Assembly (NCBI RefSeq): GCF_004801305.1
Contig: NZ_SSOD01000002.1
Coordinates: 124,001-188,000 of the forward strand
Origin: Pseudothauera rhizosphaerae
GTDB taxonomy: Bacteria > Pseudomonadota > Gammaproteobacteria > Burkholderiales > Rhodocyclaceae
Direction: 5' to 3'
Length of the DNA: 64,000 bases
Shown: positions 20,619 through 34,464 of the stretch, piece by piece
Position numbering within the stretch: position 1 is the stretch's first letter
How the letters are laid out: each line of letters starts with the position of its first letter
The notes under the pieces: model-generated
What the model saw: the letters and a program-made list of their open reading frames with translations, nothing else
Told to the model about the DNA's origin: nothing
Databases searched by the model: none
Translations under genes and position numbers: made by a program

Positions 20619-22322
20619 TTATTGCTTCTGCTCGTTCAGCTTGGCCTTCAGCAGGGCCCCCAGGTTCGTGGTGCCGGTGGCCGCAGAGCTTTCGGAAGCC
20701 AGCTTCTGCATGGCTTCGGTCTGCTCGGCCTGATCCTTGGCGCGGATCGACAGGCTGATCGAACGGGTCTTGCGATCGACGTTGATGATCACGGTCTCGA
20801 CCTCGTCACCGGCCTTCAGCACGGTGGTCAGATCGTCGACACGGTGGGCGGCGGCCTCGGAGGCACGCAGATAGCCTTCCACGTCGTCGTTCAGCGCGAT
20901 CACCGCACCGCGGGCTTCGACCGACTTCACGGTACCGCGCACCAGCGAGTTCTTCTCGTGAGTGGCGATGAAGTTGGTGAAGGGGTCGCCTTCGAGTTGC
21001 TTGACGCCCAAGGAGATGCGCTCGCGCTCCACGTCGATGGCCAGCACCACGGCTTCCACCTCGTCACCCTTCTTGAAGCGGCGCACGGCCTCTTCGCCCG
21101 GCTCGCTCCAGGACAGGTCGGACAGGTGCACCAGGCCGTCGATGCCGCCGTCCAGGCCGATGAACACGCCGAAGTCGGTGATGGACTTGATCTGACCGCT
21201 GACCTTGTCGCCCTTCTTGTGGTTCATGTTGAACTCTTCCCACGGGTTGGCAGCGCACTGCTTCATGCCCAGGGAGATGCGGCGGCGGTCCTCGTCGATG
21301 TCGAGGATCATCACTTCGACCTCGTCGCCGAGCTGGACGACCTTGGTCGGATGGATGTTCTTGTTGGTCCAGTCCATTTCGGACACGTGCACCAGGCCCT
21401 CGATGCCCTGCTCGACTTCCACGAACGCACCGTAGTCGGTGATGTTGGTGACCTTGCCGAACAGGCGGGTGCCCTGCGGGTAGCGGCGGGCGATGCCGAC
21501 CCACGGATCTTCGCCGAGCTGCTTGAGGCCCAGGGAGACGCGGTTCTTCTCCTGATCGAACTTGAGCACCTTGGCTTCGATCTCGTCGCCCACGTTGAGC
21601 ACTTCGGACGGGTGGCGGACGCGGCGCCAGGCCAGGTCGGTGATGTGCAGCAGGCCATCAATGCCGCCCAGGTCGACGAACGCACCGTAGTCGGTGATGT
21701 TCTTGACGATCCCCTTGATGATGGTGCCTTCCTTGAGGTTGGAGAGCAGCTTTTCGCGCTCTTCGCCCATCGACTCTTCCAGCACGGCGCGGCGGGAAAC
21801 CACCACGTTGTTGCGCTTGCGGTCGAGCTTGATGACCTTGAATTCGTATTCCTTGCCTTCGTACGGCGTGGTGTCCTTGACCGGACGCATGTCCACCAGC
21901 GAGCCCGGCAGGAAGGCGCGGATGCTGTTGGTCATGACGGTGAGGCCGCCCTTGACGCGGCCGGTGATCACGCCCTTGACCAGCGCGCCTTCGTTGAGCG
22001 CCTTCTCCAGGTCGTTCCACGCGGCGATGCGCTTGGCCTTGTCGCGGGACAGGCGGGTCTCGCCGTAGCCGTCTTCCAGCGCCTCGATGGCGACGTGGAT
22101 GAAATCGCCGACATTGGCTTCGAGTTCGCCGCGGTCGTTGCGGAACTCCTCGATGGGCACGTAGCTTTCGGACTTCAGGCCGGCGTTGACGACCACGAAG
22201 TTCTGGTCGATGCGCACGACTTCGGCGGTGATGACTTCGCCGGCGCGCATTTCCTGACGGGCGAGGCTTTCTTCGAAAAGAGCGGCGAAACTTTCCTGGG
22301 TAGCGGGGGTGGCAGTAGACAT
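20619..22322 (-). CDS. rpsA: 30S ribosomal protein S1
   Basis: A 567-residue protein with six S1/OB-fold repeats, for example [40 protein letters not shown] and [20 protein letters not shown]. It binds mRNA and helps it onto the 30S subunit. The start [16 protein letters not shown] at 22322 is the family N-terminus; the frame extends 23 codons upstream but without similarity to S1. Confidence 0.96.
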   Translation of the reverse strand: MSTATPATQESFAALFEESLARQEMRAGEVITAEVVRIDQNFVVVNAGLKSESYVPIEEFRNDRGELEANVGDFIHVAIEALEDGYGETRLSRDKAKRIAAWNDLEKALNEGALVKGVITGRVKGGLTVMTNSIRAFLPGSLVDMRPVKDTTPYEGKEYEFKVIKLDRKRNNVVVSRRAVLEESMGEEREKLLSNLKEGTIIKGIVKNITDYGAFVDLGGIDGLLHITDLAWRRVRHPSEVLNVGDEIEAKVLKFDQEKNRVSLGLKQLGEDPWVGIARRYPQGTRLFGKVTNITDYGAFVEVEQGIEGLVHVSEMDWTNKNIHPTKVVQLGDEVEVMILDIDEDRRRISLGMKQCAANPWEEFNMNHKKGDKVSGQIKSITDFGVFIGLDGGIDGLVHLSDLSWSEPGEEAVRRFKKGDEVEAVVLAIDVERERISLGVKQLEGDPFTNFIATHEKNSLVRGTVKSVEARGAVIALNDDVEGYLRASEAAAHRVDDLTTVLKAGDEVETVIINVDRKTRSISLSIRAKDQAEQTEAMQKLASESSAATGTTNLGALLKAKLNEQKQ

Positions 22323-22435
22323 GTGATTGAAGGGAACCCGGAGCCGCCGTGAAGCGGCCAGTTTGTTGGTTGGCAAAACGGCCGCGGACACATTCCCACA
22401 GCCGCCACGACAATGGACGCCGCGCGCGCCGCGGA

Positions 22436-24376
22436 TCAGTCCGCGACCGGCACGCGTTCGAGCACGAAGCTCACTGCCTGCTCCACGTCCAGGTTGGTGG
22501 TGTCGAGGAGCACTGCGTCCGGCAGCTTCTTCAAAGGCGCCACGGGCCGTGCGGCATCCCGCGCGTCCCGTTCGTGCAAATCCTTCAAAAGACTTTGCAT
22601 GTTAGCAGCCATTCCCTTTGCCATCAACTGCTTATAACGGCGCTCGGCACGCGCTTCCGCCGTGGCGGTCAGAAAGACCTTCAGCGCGGCATCCGGAAAC
22701 ACCACCGAGCCCATGTCCCGCCCTTCGGCCACCAGGCCGGGCGCGGCACGGTAGTCGCGCTGGCGGTCCAGCAGCGCGGCGCGCACCGCCGGCAGGGCGG
22801 CCACTTTCGAGGCCCCCGCGGAGCAGGCCTCGCTGCGGATGTCGTCGGTGACGTCGGCGCCGTCCAGCAACACCCGGCCGTCCTCGAAGGACGCCGGCAG
22901 GGCCGCGGCGAGGGCCGCCAGGCGCCCCTCCTCCTCCAGCGCCACGCCGGCACGCAGGGCCGCGAGTGCGACCAGGCGGTAGAGCGAGCCGCTGTCCAGG
23001 TAGTGCCAGCCCAGCGCCTGCGCCACGCGCGCGGCCACCGTGCCCTTGCCGGAGGCCGAGGGGCCGTCGATGGCGAGCACCGGCACCGGGCGCGCGACCT
23101 CGGCGAAGCGCTCGAAATAGGTGGGGAAGGTCTTGTTCACGCACTTCGGATCGTTGATCCGCACCCGCAGCCCGCCCAGGCTGACCAGCGAGAAGCACAT
23201 GGCCATGCGGTGGTCGTCGTAGGTGGCTATGGCTGCCACCCGCAGGCGGGTGGGCGGCGTGACCTTCAGAGTGTCCGTGCCCTCCTCCACCGTGGCGCCC
23301 ACCTTGCGCAACTCGGTGGCCATGGCCGCGATGCGGTCCGTCTCCTTGACCCGCCAGCTCGCGATGTTGCGCAGGACGCACGGCCCGTCGGCGAAGAGCG
23401 CCGCCACGGCGAGCGTCATGGCCGCGTCGGGGATGTGGTTCAGATCCATGTCGAAGGCACGCAGGCGGCCGGATTCGGGGGCACGCGCCTCGATCCAGTT
23501 CGGCCCCATGTCGATGCGCGCCCCAAGCTCGGCCAGCGCCTCGGCGAAGCGCACGTCGCCCTGGATGCTGTCGCGCCCCACGCCCTCGACCCGCACCGGA
23601 CCGCCGCCGATGGCGCCGGCGGCGAGGAAGTAGGACGCGGACGAAGCATCGCCCTCCACATACACGATGCTGGGGCTGCGGTAGCGCGCGCCGGCCGGCA
23701 CGGTGAAGCGCGCCCAGCCCTCGCGCCGCACCTGGACGCCGAAGCGTTCCATCAGCGCCAGCGTGATGGCGATGTAGGGCTTGGAGATCAGCTCGCCGAC
23801 CACCTCGATGACGGTTTCCGCGCCGGTCAGCGGCAGCGCCATCAGCAGCGCGGTGAGGAACTGGCTGGAGACGTCGCCGCGCACCTGGAGCACGCCGCCG
23901 GCACGCACGCTGCCCGGATGAATGGCCAGCGGCGGATAGCCGTCTTTGCCCAGATAGTCGATGGCTGCGCCGGCCTGGCGCAGGGCATCCACCAGATCGC
24001 CGATGGGGCGCTCGTGCATGCGCGGCACGCCGGACAGGCGGTACTCGCCGCCGGCCAGCGCCAGCGCCGCAGTGAGCGGACGGAAGGCGGTGCCGGCATT
24101 GCCGAGGAAGAGGTCGGCCGTCTTGACCGGAAACACGCCGCCCACGCCCCGCACGGTGTAGTCGTCGCCGTCGCCGCGCCGCGTCCAACGCACGCCGAGG
24201 GCCTGCAGCGCTTCCAGCATGCGCTCCACGTCGTCGGAGGCGAGCAGGTCGCGGATGTCGGTTTCGCCTTCGGCCAGCGCGGCGAGCAGCAGCACGCGGT
24301 TGGAAATGCTCTTGGAGCCGGGCAGGCGCACCCGCCCGCGGGCACCCAGCAGCGGGACAAGGTCGAGGAATTCCAT
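22436..24376 (-). CDS. aroA-cmk: Bifunctional EPSP synthase / cytidylate kinase fusion
   Basis: A 646-residue single chain. Residues 1 to about 425 are 5-enolpyruvylshikimate-3-phosphate synthase: [57 protein letters not shown] and [17 protein letters not shown]. After a short linker ([10 protein letters not shown]) residues from about 433 are cytidylate kinase, with P-loop GPSASGKGT at 438-446 and [20 protein letters not shown]. No stop or frameshift separates the domains. In most bacteria aroA and cmk are adjacent separate genes before rpsA; here they are joined. Start [14 protein letters not shown], four bases after tyrA. Confidence 0.95.
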   Translation of the reverse strand: MEFLDLVPLLGARGRVRLPGSKSISNRVLLLAALAEGETDIRDLLASDDVERMLEALQALGVRWTRRGDGDDYTVRGVGGVFPVKTADLFLGNAGTAFRPLTAALALAGGEYRLSGVPRMHERPIGDLVDALRQAGAAIDYLGKDGYPPLAIHPGSVRAGGVLQVRGDVSSQFLTALLMALPLTGAETVIEVVGELISKPYIAITLALMERFGVQVRREGWARFTVPAGARYRSPSIVYVEGDASSASYFLAAGAIGGGPVRVEGVGRDSIQGDVRFAEALAELGARIDMGPNWIEARAPESGRLRAFDMDLNHIPDAAMTLAVAALFADGPCVLRNIASWRVKETDRIAAMATELRKVGATVEEGTDTLKVTPPTRLRVAAIATYDDHRMAMCFSLVSLGGLRVRINDPKCVNKTFPTYFERFAEVARPVPVLAIDGPSASGKGTVAARVAQALGWHYLDSGSLYRLVALAALRAGVALEEEGRLAALAAALPASFEDGRVLLDGADVTDDIRSEACSAGASKVAALPAVRAALLDRQRDYRAAPGLVAEGRDMGSVVFPDAALKVFLTATAEARAERRYKQLMAKGMAANMQSLLKDLHERDARDAARPVAPLKKLPDAVLLDTTNLDVEQAVSFVLERVPVAD

Positions 24377-24380
24377 AGGC

Positions 24381-25268
24381 TTACTCGGTGACGATGTTGG
24401 TCTGCTGCTCGGCCCAGGCGTTGCGCGCGCGGCGCGCCTCGTCGAACAGTTGCTCGAGCCCGGCGGCGTCGCCCGAGAGCAGCAAGGCGCGCAGGAAGGC
24501 GAGCTCGGCGAGGTACTGGTCCAGTTCGCCGAGCAGGGCCTGGCGGTTGGCCATGCAGATGTCGCGCCACATCTCCGGGTGGCTGCCGGCGATGCGCGTG
24601 AAGTCGCGGAAGCCGCTCGCGGCATAGCTGAACAGCAGCTCGGCGTTGGCCCGTCCGGCCAGATCATGCACCAGGCCGAAGGCGAGCAGGTGCGGCAGGT
24701 GGCTGACCGCGGCGAACACACGGTCGTGATCGGCCGGCGACATTTCGCTGAGCACGGCACCGCAGGCCGCCCACGCAGCACGTACGCGCTCGACGGCCGA
24801 TGCGGCATTCTCCGGCAAGGGGGTGACCACCACCTTCCTGCCCTCGTATAAGGTTGGAAAGGCAGCGTCCACGCCGCTTTTCTCTGCGCCGGCAATGGGG
24901 TGCGCCGGCACCACGTTGGCCAGGTGCGCATCCAGGTGGCGGTAGATCGCCTCGATGACGTCGCGCTTGGTACTGCCGGCGTCGGTGACCACGGTGTCCG
25001 GGTTCAGGTGCGGCGCCATGGCGGCCATAAGGGCGTCCATCTGGCCCACGGGCGCGGCGAGTAGGACCAGATCCGCACCGTCCAGCGCCGTCGCCCAGCC
25101 GGTGGCGGCCTCGTCGATGACGCCGAGCTCGACCGCGCGTGCCAGCGAATCCGCGCTGCGGCCCATACCGACGATGCGTCCGACCGCACCGGCACGGCGC
25201 AGGGCCAGTGCGAAGGAGCCGCCGATGAGGCCGACGCCGCACACCACCAGTTTGCCGATCAGGGCCAT
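24381..25268 (-). CDS. tyrA: Prephenate dehydrogenase
   Basis: A 295-residue NAD(P)-dependent enzyme of tyrosine synthesis. The Rossmann motif is [20 protein letters not shown], and the active-site His region is [20 protein letters not shown]. No chorismate mutase or ACT domain is fused. Start MALIGK was chosen at the Rossmann fold; the frame upstream is a shadow of hisC. Confidence 0.94.
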   Translation of the reverse strand: MALIGKLVVCGVGLIGGSFALALRRAGAVGRIVGMGRSADSLARAVELGVIDEAATGWATALDGADLVLLAAPVGQMDALMAAMAPHLNPDTVVTDAGSTKRDVIEAIYRHLDAHLANVVPAHPIAGAEKSGVDAAFPTLYEGRKVVVTPLPENAASAVERVRAAWAACGAVLSEMSPADHDRVFAAVSHLPHLLAFGLVHDLAGRANAELLFSYAASGFRDFTRIAGSHPEMWRDICMANRQALLGELDQYLAELAFLRALLLSGDAAGLEQLFDEARRARNAWAEQQTNIVTE

Positions 25269-25284
25269 CTGCGTGCGCTCCGCG

Positions 25285-26382
25285 TCAGGCCAGCGCCTGC
25301 TTGAGCGCGGCGATGAAACGGGCGTTTTCCTCCGGCAGGCCGATGGACACGCGCAGCCACTCGGGCATGCCGTAACCGGCGATCGGGCGCACGATGACGC
25401 CCTGACGCAACAGACTGGCATTGACCGCAGCAGCGTCGCCCACCTTGAAGGTGACGAAGTTGCCCGCAGAGGGGATCCACTCCAGTTCCAGTTCGGCCAG
25501 CGCCTCGGTGATCTGCCCCATGCCGCGCGCGTTGAGGCGCGCACTCTGGGCGAGGAACTCCTCGTCGGCGAGCGCCGCCTCGGCCGCCGCCAGCGCCACG
25601 CTGGAGACGTTGAAGGGCTGGCGCACGCGGTTCATCAGGTCGGCCACGTCCGGGTGGGCGATGCCGTAGCCCACGCGCAGGCCGGCCAGGCCGTAGGCCT
25701 TGGAGAAGGTGCGCGACACCAGCAAGTTGGGGAAACGCTCCAGCCAGGCCAGGCTGTCGTAATGCTGGTCGGCGTTGAGGTATTCGGTGTAGGCCTCGTC
25801 CAGCACCACCAGCACGTCCGCCGGCACGCGGGCGAGGAAGGCTTCCAGTTCGGGGCCATGCACGAAGGTGCCGGTGGGATTGTTCGGGTTGGCGACGAAC
25901 ACCACGCGGGTGTCGGGCCGGATGGCGGCGGCCATGGTGTCCAGGTCGTGGCCGTAGTCCTTCGCCGGCACCTGGATGCCGTGGGCACCGACGGCGTTGA
26001 TCGCCAGCGGGTAGACCGCGAAGGCGTATTCCGAGAACACTCCGGACAGCCCCGGCGCCAGGAAGGCGCGCGCGGCCAGCTCCAGCACGTCGTTGGAGCC
26101 GTTGCCGAGCACGAGCTGGGCGGGCTTCACGCCGTAGCGGCGCGACAGCGCACTCTTCAGCGCGAAGCCGTTGCCGTCCGGGTAGCGCTCGATGCCGGAC
26201 AGGGAGCGCAGCGCCGCCTCGCGCGCAAGTGGCCCCATGCCGAGCGGATTCTCGTTGGAAGCCAGCTTGACGATGCCCGCTTCCGGGATGCCCATCTCAC
26301 GCGCGAGCTCGGAAATCGGCTTGCCGGGCTGGTAGGGCGATATGGCGCGGATGTATTCGGGGGCCTGGCTGGCAACGCTCAT
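25285..26382 (-). CDS. hisC: Histidinol-phosphate / aromatic aminotransferase
   Basis: A 365-residue class I/II PLP aminotransferase. The PLP Lys is in SRTFSKAYGLAGLRVGYG; other blocks are ANPNNPTGTFV and VVLDEAYTEYL. Its place between pheA and tyrA suggests that it works on phenylpyruvate or prephenate as well as, or instead of, histidinol phosphate; this is an inference from context. Confidence 0.92.
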   Translation of the reverse strand: MSVASQAPEYIRAISPYQPGKPISELAREMGIPEAGIVKLASNENPLGMGPLAREAALRSLSGIERYPDGNGFALKSALSRRYGVKPAQLVLGNGSNDVLELAARAFLAPGLSGVFSEYAFAVYPLAINAVGAHGIQVPAKDYGHDLDTMAAAIRPDTRVVFVANPNNPTGTFVHGPELEAFLARVPADVLVVLDEAYTEYLNADQHYDSLAWLERFPNLLVSRTFSKAYGLAGLRVGYGIAHPDVADLMNRVRQPFNVSSVALAAAEAALADEEFLAQSARLNARGMGQITEALAELELEWIPSAGNFVTFKVGDAAAVNASLLRQGVIVRPIAGYGMPEWLRVSIGLPEENARFIAALKQALA

Positions 26383-26424
26383 GGTGATCTCCTGTCGTGT
26401 TTCCGTGGTGCCGGTAGCGGGCGT

Positions 26425-27489
26425 TCAGATCGCCGCCACCGGGTAGGACCCCAGCACCTTGACGAAGGCCGCGCGCTCGTTGAGCTCCTTGAGCGCCGCG
26501 GCCACCGCCGGGTCCTCCTGGTGGCCCTTGAAGTCCACGTAGAACACGTATTCCCACAGGCCGCCGCGCGCCGGGCGCGACTGCAGCTTGGTCATGTCCA
26601 CACCATGGCGCGCCAGCGGTTCGAGCAGGGAATGCATGGCACCCGGCCGGTTCGGCGCCGAGACCACGATGGAGGTCTTGTCCTGTCCGGAAGGACCGGC
26701 GTCGTGGCGGGCAATGACCAGGAAGCGCGTGGTGTTGTTCGGATCGTCCTCGATGTTGGCGGCCAGGATGTTGAGGCCGTACAGCTCGGCCGCAGCCTCG
26801 CCGGCGATGGCGCAGGACTCCGGGTCTTCGGCGGCCAGCCGCGCAGCCTCGGCGTTGCTCGCCACCGGCACGCGCGGCAGGCTGGCGAGGTTGCGGTTGA
26901 GCCACTCATGGCACTGGGCCAGCGACTGGGCATGGGAGTACAGGCGCTTGGCGGCGCCGATGCCCTCGGCGCGGGACAGCAGTTGCTGGTGGATGCGCAC
27001 CTTGACCTCGCCGCAGATCTTCAGCGGATTGGCGAGCAGCAGGTCCAGCGTGCCGCCCACCGCGCCTTCGGTGGAGTTTTCCACCGGCACCACGCCGTAA
27101 TCCACGTTGCCGGCCTCGACCGCGCGGAACACGTCGTCGATGGCGGCCGTGGGCAGAAAGTTGGGCGCGGCACCGAAGTGCTTGCGCGCGGCGCTTTCGG
27201 AGAAGGTGCCGGCCGGCCCCAGGTAGGCCACCCTGAGGGGCTGCTCCAGCGCCAGGCAGGCGGACATGATCTCGCGGAAGATCTTCTTCACCGCCTCGTC
27301 GGGCAGCGGGCCCGGATTGGCATCTGCCAGCCGGCGCAGCACCTGGGCCTCGCGCTCCGGGCGGTAGATGTTGCCGTGCTTGATCTCGCCCACGCGCTGG
27401 GCGCAGCGGGCGCGCTCGGCGAGGCGGGCGAGGATTTCCTCGTCCAGGTGATCGATCTGGTTGCGCAGCTTCAGCAGTTCGTCGCTCAT
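26425..27489 (-). CDS. pheA: Chorismate mutase / prephenate dehydratase (P-protein)
   Basis: A 354-residue bifunctional enzyme of phenylalanine synthesis. AroQ chorismate mutase domain: LLKLRNQIDHLDEEILARLA. Prephenate dehydratase: AYLGPAGTFSESAARKHFG and VPVENSTEGAVGGTLDLLL. C-terminal ACT domain: VVSAPNRPGAMHSLLEPLAR with a later LQSRPARGGLWEYVFYVDF, the regulatory site for phenylalanine. The start MSDELLKLRNQ was preferred over an upstream ATG because it gives the usual N-terminus. Confidence 0.95.
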   Translation of the reverse strand: MSDELLKLRNQIDHLDEEILARLAERARCAQRVGEIKHGNIYRPEREAQVLRRLADANPGPLPDEAVKKIFREIMSACLALEQPLRVAYLGPAGTFSESAARKHFGAAPNFLPTAAIDDVFRAVEAGNVDYGVVPVENSTEGAVGGTLDLLLANPLKICGEVKVRIHQQLLSRAEGIGAAKRLYSHAQSLAQCHEWLNRNLASLPRVPVASNAEAARLAAEDPESCAIAGEAAAELYGLNILAANIEDDPNNTTRFLVIARHDAGPSGQDKTSIVVSAPNRPGAMHSLLEPLARHGVDMTKLQSRPARGGLWEYVFYVDFKGHQEDPAVAAALKELNERAAFVKVLGSYPVAAI

Positions 27490-27508
27490 GGTCGGCTCGT
27501 TCCCGTGT

Positions 27509-28602
27509 TCAGCCGTGGCGCGCGGCAAAGGCCTTCATGTAGTCGACCAGGGCGGCCACACCCTCGATCGGCATCGCGTTGTAGATCGAGGCGCGCATGC
27601 CGCCCACGGACTTGTGCCCCTTCAACTGCACCAGGCCCGCCTCCTTGGCCCCGGCCAGGAAGGCGTCGTTGAGGGATTCGTCCCTGAGGAAGAAGGGCAC
27701 GTTCATGCGCGAGCGGCAGGCCGGATCGACGCGGTTCTCGTAAAAGCCGCTGCCATCGAGGTAATCGTAGAGCAGGCGCGCCTTGGCGACGTTCCTGGCC
27801 TCGATGGCGGCCACGCCGCCCTGGCGCCTAAGCCACTGGAACACCAGTCCGGCGACGTAGATGGCGTAAGTGGGCGGGGTGTTGTACATGGAGCCCGCTT
27901 CGGCCACCGTCTTGTAATCGAAAGCCGAGGGGCAGTGGGGCATGGCGCGGCCGAGGAGATCCTCGCGTACGATGACGATGGTGAGCCCGGCGGGGCCGAT
28001 GTTCTTCTGCGCGCCGCCGAAGATCAGGCCGTATTTCGCCACGTCGATGACGCGCGACAGGATGTGGGAGGACATGTCGGCCACCACCGGCACCCCGGCA
28101 CGGCCGATGCGGGCGAGATCGGGCTCGAAGGGGTATTCCACCCCGCCTATGGTCTCGTTGGTGCAGGTGAAGAGATAGGCCGGGTCGGCCGACAACTGCC
28201 ACGATTCCAGCGCCGGCACGGTAGTGTACCCGCTCGCCTCGGCGCTGGCGGCGACGTGCACCCGCCCGTAGCGGCCCGCTTCCTTGTGCGACTTGACCGA
28301 CCAGGAGCCGGTGAGCACGTAGTCGGCGGTGCCTTTGCCGCCCATCAGGTTCAACGGGATGATGGCGTTCTCGGCGATCGCCCCGCCCTGCATGAACAGG
28401 ACGCGGTAGTTCGCCGGCACGGCGAGCAGTTCGCGCAGGTCGGCCTCGGCGGCCTCGGCAATGGAGACGAACTCCTTGCCGCGGTGGCTCATTTCCATGA
28501 CGCCCATGCCGGCGCCGTGCCAGTCCAGCATTTCCTCGGCGGCCTGGCGCAGCACCTCTTCGGGCAGCGCCGCGGGGCCGGCGCTGAAGTTCCACACCCG
28601 GC

Positions 28603-28606
<4 letters not shown>
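27509..28606 (-). CDS. serC: Phosphoserine aminotransferase
   Basis: A 365-residue PLP enzyme of serine synthesis, and also of pyridoxine synthesis. N-terminus [20 protein letters not shown] and the region [20 protein letters not shown] with the PLP Lys are diagnostic. It overlaps gyrA by four bases. Confidence 0.96.
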
Positions 28607-31212
<2,606 letters not shown>

Positions 31213-31432
31213 GTCGCGGCGGCGGGATTATCCGCTTGATCAAAAGCTTGCAATTTTAGCATGGCGACGGGCCCGAGCCGCTCCCCGATCACGCCGGATC
31301 GCCGCGCCCGCACGTGCGGGCGGCCCGCCGCTGCCTTGCGGTGGCAATCGGCGCATGGCGCAAGTAAGCTCGCCCCATCGAATCCGTGCCCGCCCTGCGG
31401 CGGGCCGCCCTCATCAGGACTGGAGAGACCCC

Positions 31433-32752
31433 ATGCCCGACACAGCCGACCAGCTCATCGAGGCCCGCTGGATCGTTCCGGTGGAGCCGGCCGGCGTCAC
31501 CCTGGAGCAACACAGCGTCGCCCTGCGCGGCGAGCGCATCGTCGCCGTGCTGCCGCGCGACGAAGCCCGCCGGCGCCATCCGCAAGCCCGCGTCACCAGC
31601 CTGCCCGACCACGTGCTGATCCCGGGTTTCGTCAACCTCCATGCCCACGCCGCCATGGCGCTGATGCGGGGCATCGCCGACGACCTGCCGCTGATGCGCT
31701 GGCTGCAGGAAGCGATCTGGCCCATCGAAGGCCGCCACGTCTCGCCGGCCTTCGTGCGCGACGGCACTTTGCTCGCCGCAAGGGAGATGTTGCGCGGCGG
31801 CATCACTACTTGTAACGATATGTATTTCTTCCCCGACGCCGCGGCCGAAGCCTTCGACCATGCCGGCATGCGTGCCGTCCTCGGTGCGGTGGTGATCGAT
31901 TTCCCCACACCCTACGCCAGCGACGCCGACGACTACCTGCGCAAGGGCCTGGCCGTGCGCGACCGCTGGCGCGGCCACCCACGCATCGGCTTCACGCTCG
32001 CACCCCATGCGCCCTACACGGTTTCCGACGATCCACTCGCGCGCGTCGCCAGCCTGGCGGCGGAGATCGAAGTGCCGATCCACATCCACGTCCACGAAAC
32101 CGCGCAGGAAGTCGCCGAATCCCTCGCCCGCCACGGCGTACGCCCGCTCGCTCGGCTGGAGCGCCTGGGCCTGCCCGGCGCCAATTTCATCGGCGTGCAT
32201 GCGGTACACCTCGATGCCACCGACATCGACCTGCTCGCCCATCACGGCTGCAGCGTGGCGCACTGCCCCACTTCGAACATGAAGCTCGCCAGCGGCGCCG
32301 CGCCGGTCACAGCCCTGCTCGAACGCGGCGTCAACGTCGGCCTGGGCACCGACGGCGCGGCCAGCAACAACCGCCTCGACATGTTCACCGAGATGCGCCA
32401 CGCCGCGCTGCTCGCCAAGGTCACGACCCTGGATGCCGCCGCCCTGCCGGCCCACACCGTGCTGCGCATGGCTACCCAGGGTGGCGCCGCGGCGCTGGGC
32501 ATGGCCGACCGCATCGGCGCCATCGTCCCGGGCAAACTGGCGGACCTGTGCGCAGTCGCCTTCAACACTCCCGAAACACAGCCGTGCTTCGATCCAGTCT
32601 CCCATCTCGTGAACGTCGCCGGACGTGAACATGTGACACATGTCTGGGTTGGAGGTGAATTAAAGCTGGAACATGGAAAAAGCCTGTTGCAAACTGGCGA
32701 CGCCGAACTGCTCCGGCTTGCAGCGGTGTGGCAAACTAAATTCGGTAGTTGA
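31433..32752 (+). CDS. mtaD: 5-methylthioadenosine / S-adenosylhomocysteine deaminase (TRZ/ATZ family)
   Basis: A 439-residue amidohydrolase. Metal ligands are in GFVNLHAHAAMALMRG, HIHVHETAQEV and NFIGVHAVHL, with the late Asp in VGLGTDGAASNNRLD. This subfamily deaminates MTA/SAH; in betaproteobacteria it often precedes ubiG, a SAM-using gene, and here it is two genes upstream. The ATG at 31433 (MPDTADQLIEARWIVPV) follows a GGAGAG ribosome site; the frame upstream is non-coding. Confidence 0.88.
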   Translation: MPDTADQLIEARWIVPVEPAGVTLEQHSVALRGERIVAVLPRDEARRRHPQARVTSLPDHVLIPGFVNLHAHAAMALMRGIADDLPLMRWLQEAIWPIEGRHVSPAFVRDGTLLAAREMLRGGITTCNDMYFFPDAAAEAFDHAGMRAVLGAVVIDFPTPYASDADDYLRKGLAVRDRWRGHPRIGFTLAPHAPYTVSDDPLARVASLAAEIEVPIHIHVHETAQEVAESLARHGVRPLARLERLGLPGANFIGVHAVHLDATDIDLLAHHGCSVAHCPTSNMKLASGAAPVTALLERGVNVGLGTDGAASNNRLDMFTEMRHAALLAKVTTLDAAALPAHTVLRMATQGGAAALGMADRIGAIVPGKLADLCAVAFNTPETQPCFDPVSHLVNVAGREHVTHVWVGGELKLEHGKSLLQTGDAELLRLAAVWQTKFGS

Positions 32753-32852
32753 ATTGGATAGATTTTTCCCCTTCAATGAGATGGTAAGTCCCGAAAGCAC
32801 TTCGGATATATTCGGGTCCATACAGTCCCCTGCCCTTCGACGAGGAACAAAA

Positions 32853-33566
32853 ATGATTAAACAGACCAAGATGCTGATGCTCGCCGCCGTCGCCGCGGCC
32901 AGCTTCTCCGCTCCCGCCGCCTTTGCCCAGGCCACCGACATCGTGGTCGACGGCGCGGGAGAAATTCCGTACGCCATCGATGCCCGCAACGTCGTGGCCC
33001 GCAGCGGCACCGGTCTGTGCTGGCGTACCGGCTACTGGACCCCGGCCGCCGCCAGCACCGTCCTGGCCGGCCAGTTCCCGGTCGGCTGCCAATGCGACGG
33101 CGACATCGTGCCGAAAGAAAAGTGCACCGCGCCGGAACCGGCCGCTGCACCGGCCCCCGCCGCGCCGGCCCCGGTCGTGCGTCCGACCGCCGACAAGATC
33201 AAGCTGTCCGCCGACACCCTGTTCGACTTCGACAAGGCCGTGCTGAAGCCTGAAGGCAAGACCCGCCTCGACGAACTCGCCGCCCAGGCCCAGGACCTCA
33301 AGCTGGAAGTCATCCTCGCCGTCGGCCACACCGACCGCATCGGCTCCGACGACTACAACCAGCGCCTGTCCGAACGCCGCGCCGCTGCGGTCAAGACCTA
33401 TCTGGTCGAAAAGGGGATCGAAGCCAACCGCATCTATACGGAAGGCAAGGGCGAACGCCAGCCGGTCACCGGCACCACGTGCGACAAGGTCAGCCCGCGC
33501 TCCAAGCTGATCGCTTGCCTGCAGCCGGACCGCCGTGTGGAAGTGGAAGTGATCGGCACCAAGTAA
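32853..33566 (+). CDS. OmpA-family protein with peptidoglycan-binding domain
   Basis: A 237-residue exported protein. The signal peptide ends MLAAVAAASFSAPAAFAQA. A short N-terminal region with three Cys follows (CWRTGYW, VGCQCDGD), then a Pro/Ala linker and a C-terminal OmpA domain (LFDFDKAVLKPEGKTRLDEL, VGHTDRIGSDDYNQRLSERR). The Asp and Arg that bind diaminopimelate are present. There is no transmembrane beta-barrel of OmpA length. The domain carries a small insertion with two Cys (TTCDKVSPRSKLIACLQPDR), common in betaproteobacterial members. RBS GAGGAAC; a strong terminator follows. Confidence 0.88.
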   Translation: MIKQTKMLMLAAVAAASFSAPAAFAQATDIVVDGAGEIPYAIDARNVVARSGTGLCWRTGYWTPAAASTVLAGQFPVGCQCDGDIVPKEKCTAPEPAAAPAPAAPAPVVRPTADKIKLSADTLFDFDKAVLKPEGKTRLDELAAQAQDLKLEVILAVGHTDRIGSDDYNQRLSERRAAAVKTYLVEKGIEANRIYTEGKGERQPVTGTTCDKVSPRSKLIACLQPDRRVEVEVIGTK

Positions 33567-33583
33567 TTCCGCCGCGCACCAGG

Positions 33584-33612
33584 AAAGCCCTGCTTCGGCA
33601 GGGCTTTTTCTT
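33584..33612 (+). terminator. Rho-independent terminator after the OmpA-like gene
   Basis: A 10-bp stem AAAGCCCTGC / GCAGGGCTTT with a TTCG tetraloop and a T-rich tail, 17 bases after the stop codon. Confidence 0.92.
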
Positions 33613-33683
33613 TGTGCGGCGGCTATTGGGGGATTTCCGGTAACATGCGGCCTCTTGCCGTGTTTCCTGCGAGACGAAGCCAG

Positions 33684-34385
33684 ATGAACGCCAACGCCGA
33701 TCCCACCGAAGTCCAGAAGTTCAGCGATCTGGCACACCGCTGGTGGGACCCCGCCTCCGAATTCAAGCCGCTGCACGAGATCAACCCCCTGCGCCTGAAC
33801 TGGATCGACAGCCAGGCCGTACTGGCCGGCAAGGAGGTTCTCGACGTGGGCTGCGGCGGCGGCATCCTGTCCGAAGGCATGGCCTCGCGCGGCGCGCGGG
33901 TGACCGGCATCGACCTGTCGGACAAGGCCCTCGGCGTCGCCCGCCTGCATCTGTTCGAGAGCGGGCTCAAGGTCGACTACCATCACAGCAGCGCGGAGCA
34001 CTTCGCCGAGGCGCACCCGGAACGCTTCGACGTGGTGACCTGCATGGAAATGCTCGAGCACGTGCCGGACCCGGCCAGCACGGTCGCCGCCTGCGCGCAC
34101 CTGGTCAAGCCCGGCGGCATGGTGTTCTTCTCCACCCTGAACCGCAATCCGAAGTCCTACCTGTTCGCCGTCATCGGCGCCGAGTACGTCCTGAAGCTGC
34201 TGCCGCGCGGCACGCACGATTACGCCAGGTTCATCAAGCCTTCGGAACTCGCGCGCCATGCCCGCCAGGCGGGGCTGGAGTCCCGCGAACTGATCGGTAT
34301 GCACTACAACCCGTTCTCCAGGGTCTATTCGCTGGGCGGCGCTACCGACGTGAATTACCTGTTGAGCACCATCCGAGCCGTGTGA
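33684..34385 (+). CDS. ubiG: Ubiquinone biosynthesis O-methyltransferase
   Basis: A 233-residue SAM-dependent methyltransferase for both O-methylations in ubiquinone synthesis. N-terminus [23 protein letters not shown] motif [17 protein letters not shown], and [11 protein letters not shown] plus [20 protein letters not shown]. The ATG at 33684 was chosen for the family N-terminus. Confidence 0.95.
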   Translation: MNANADPTEVQKFSDLAHRWWDPASEFKPLHEINPLRLNWIDSQAVLAGKEVLDVGCGGGILSEGMASRGARVTGIDLSDKALGVARLHLFESGLKVDYHHSSAEHFAEAHPERFDVVTCMEMLEHVPDPASTVAACAHLVKPGGMVFFSTLNRNPKSYLFAVIGAEYVLKLLPRGTHDYARFIKPSELARHARQAGLESRELIGMHYNPFSRVYSLGGATDVNYLLSTIRAV

Positions 34386-34464
34386 CCCGCCTTATCGACG
34401 GGGCGTGCTAGACTGCCGCTTGAAATTCGAACCGCGCATCACCATATCTGTCACAACGATCACT

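Noticed and set aside
31213-31260. gyrA promoter (TTGCAA / GATAAT on the minus strand)
   Set aside because: The hexamers are 15 bases apart and would leave a leader of fewer than ten bases without a ribosome site, so I did not list it.
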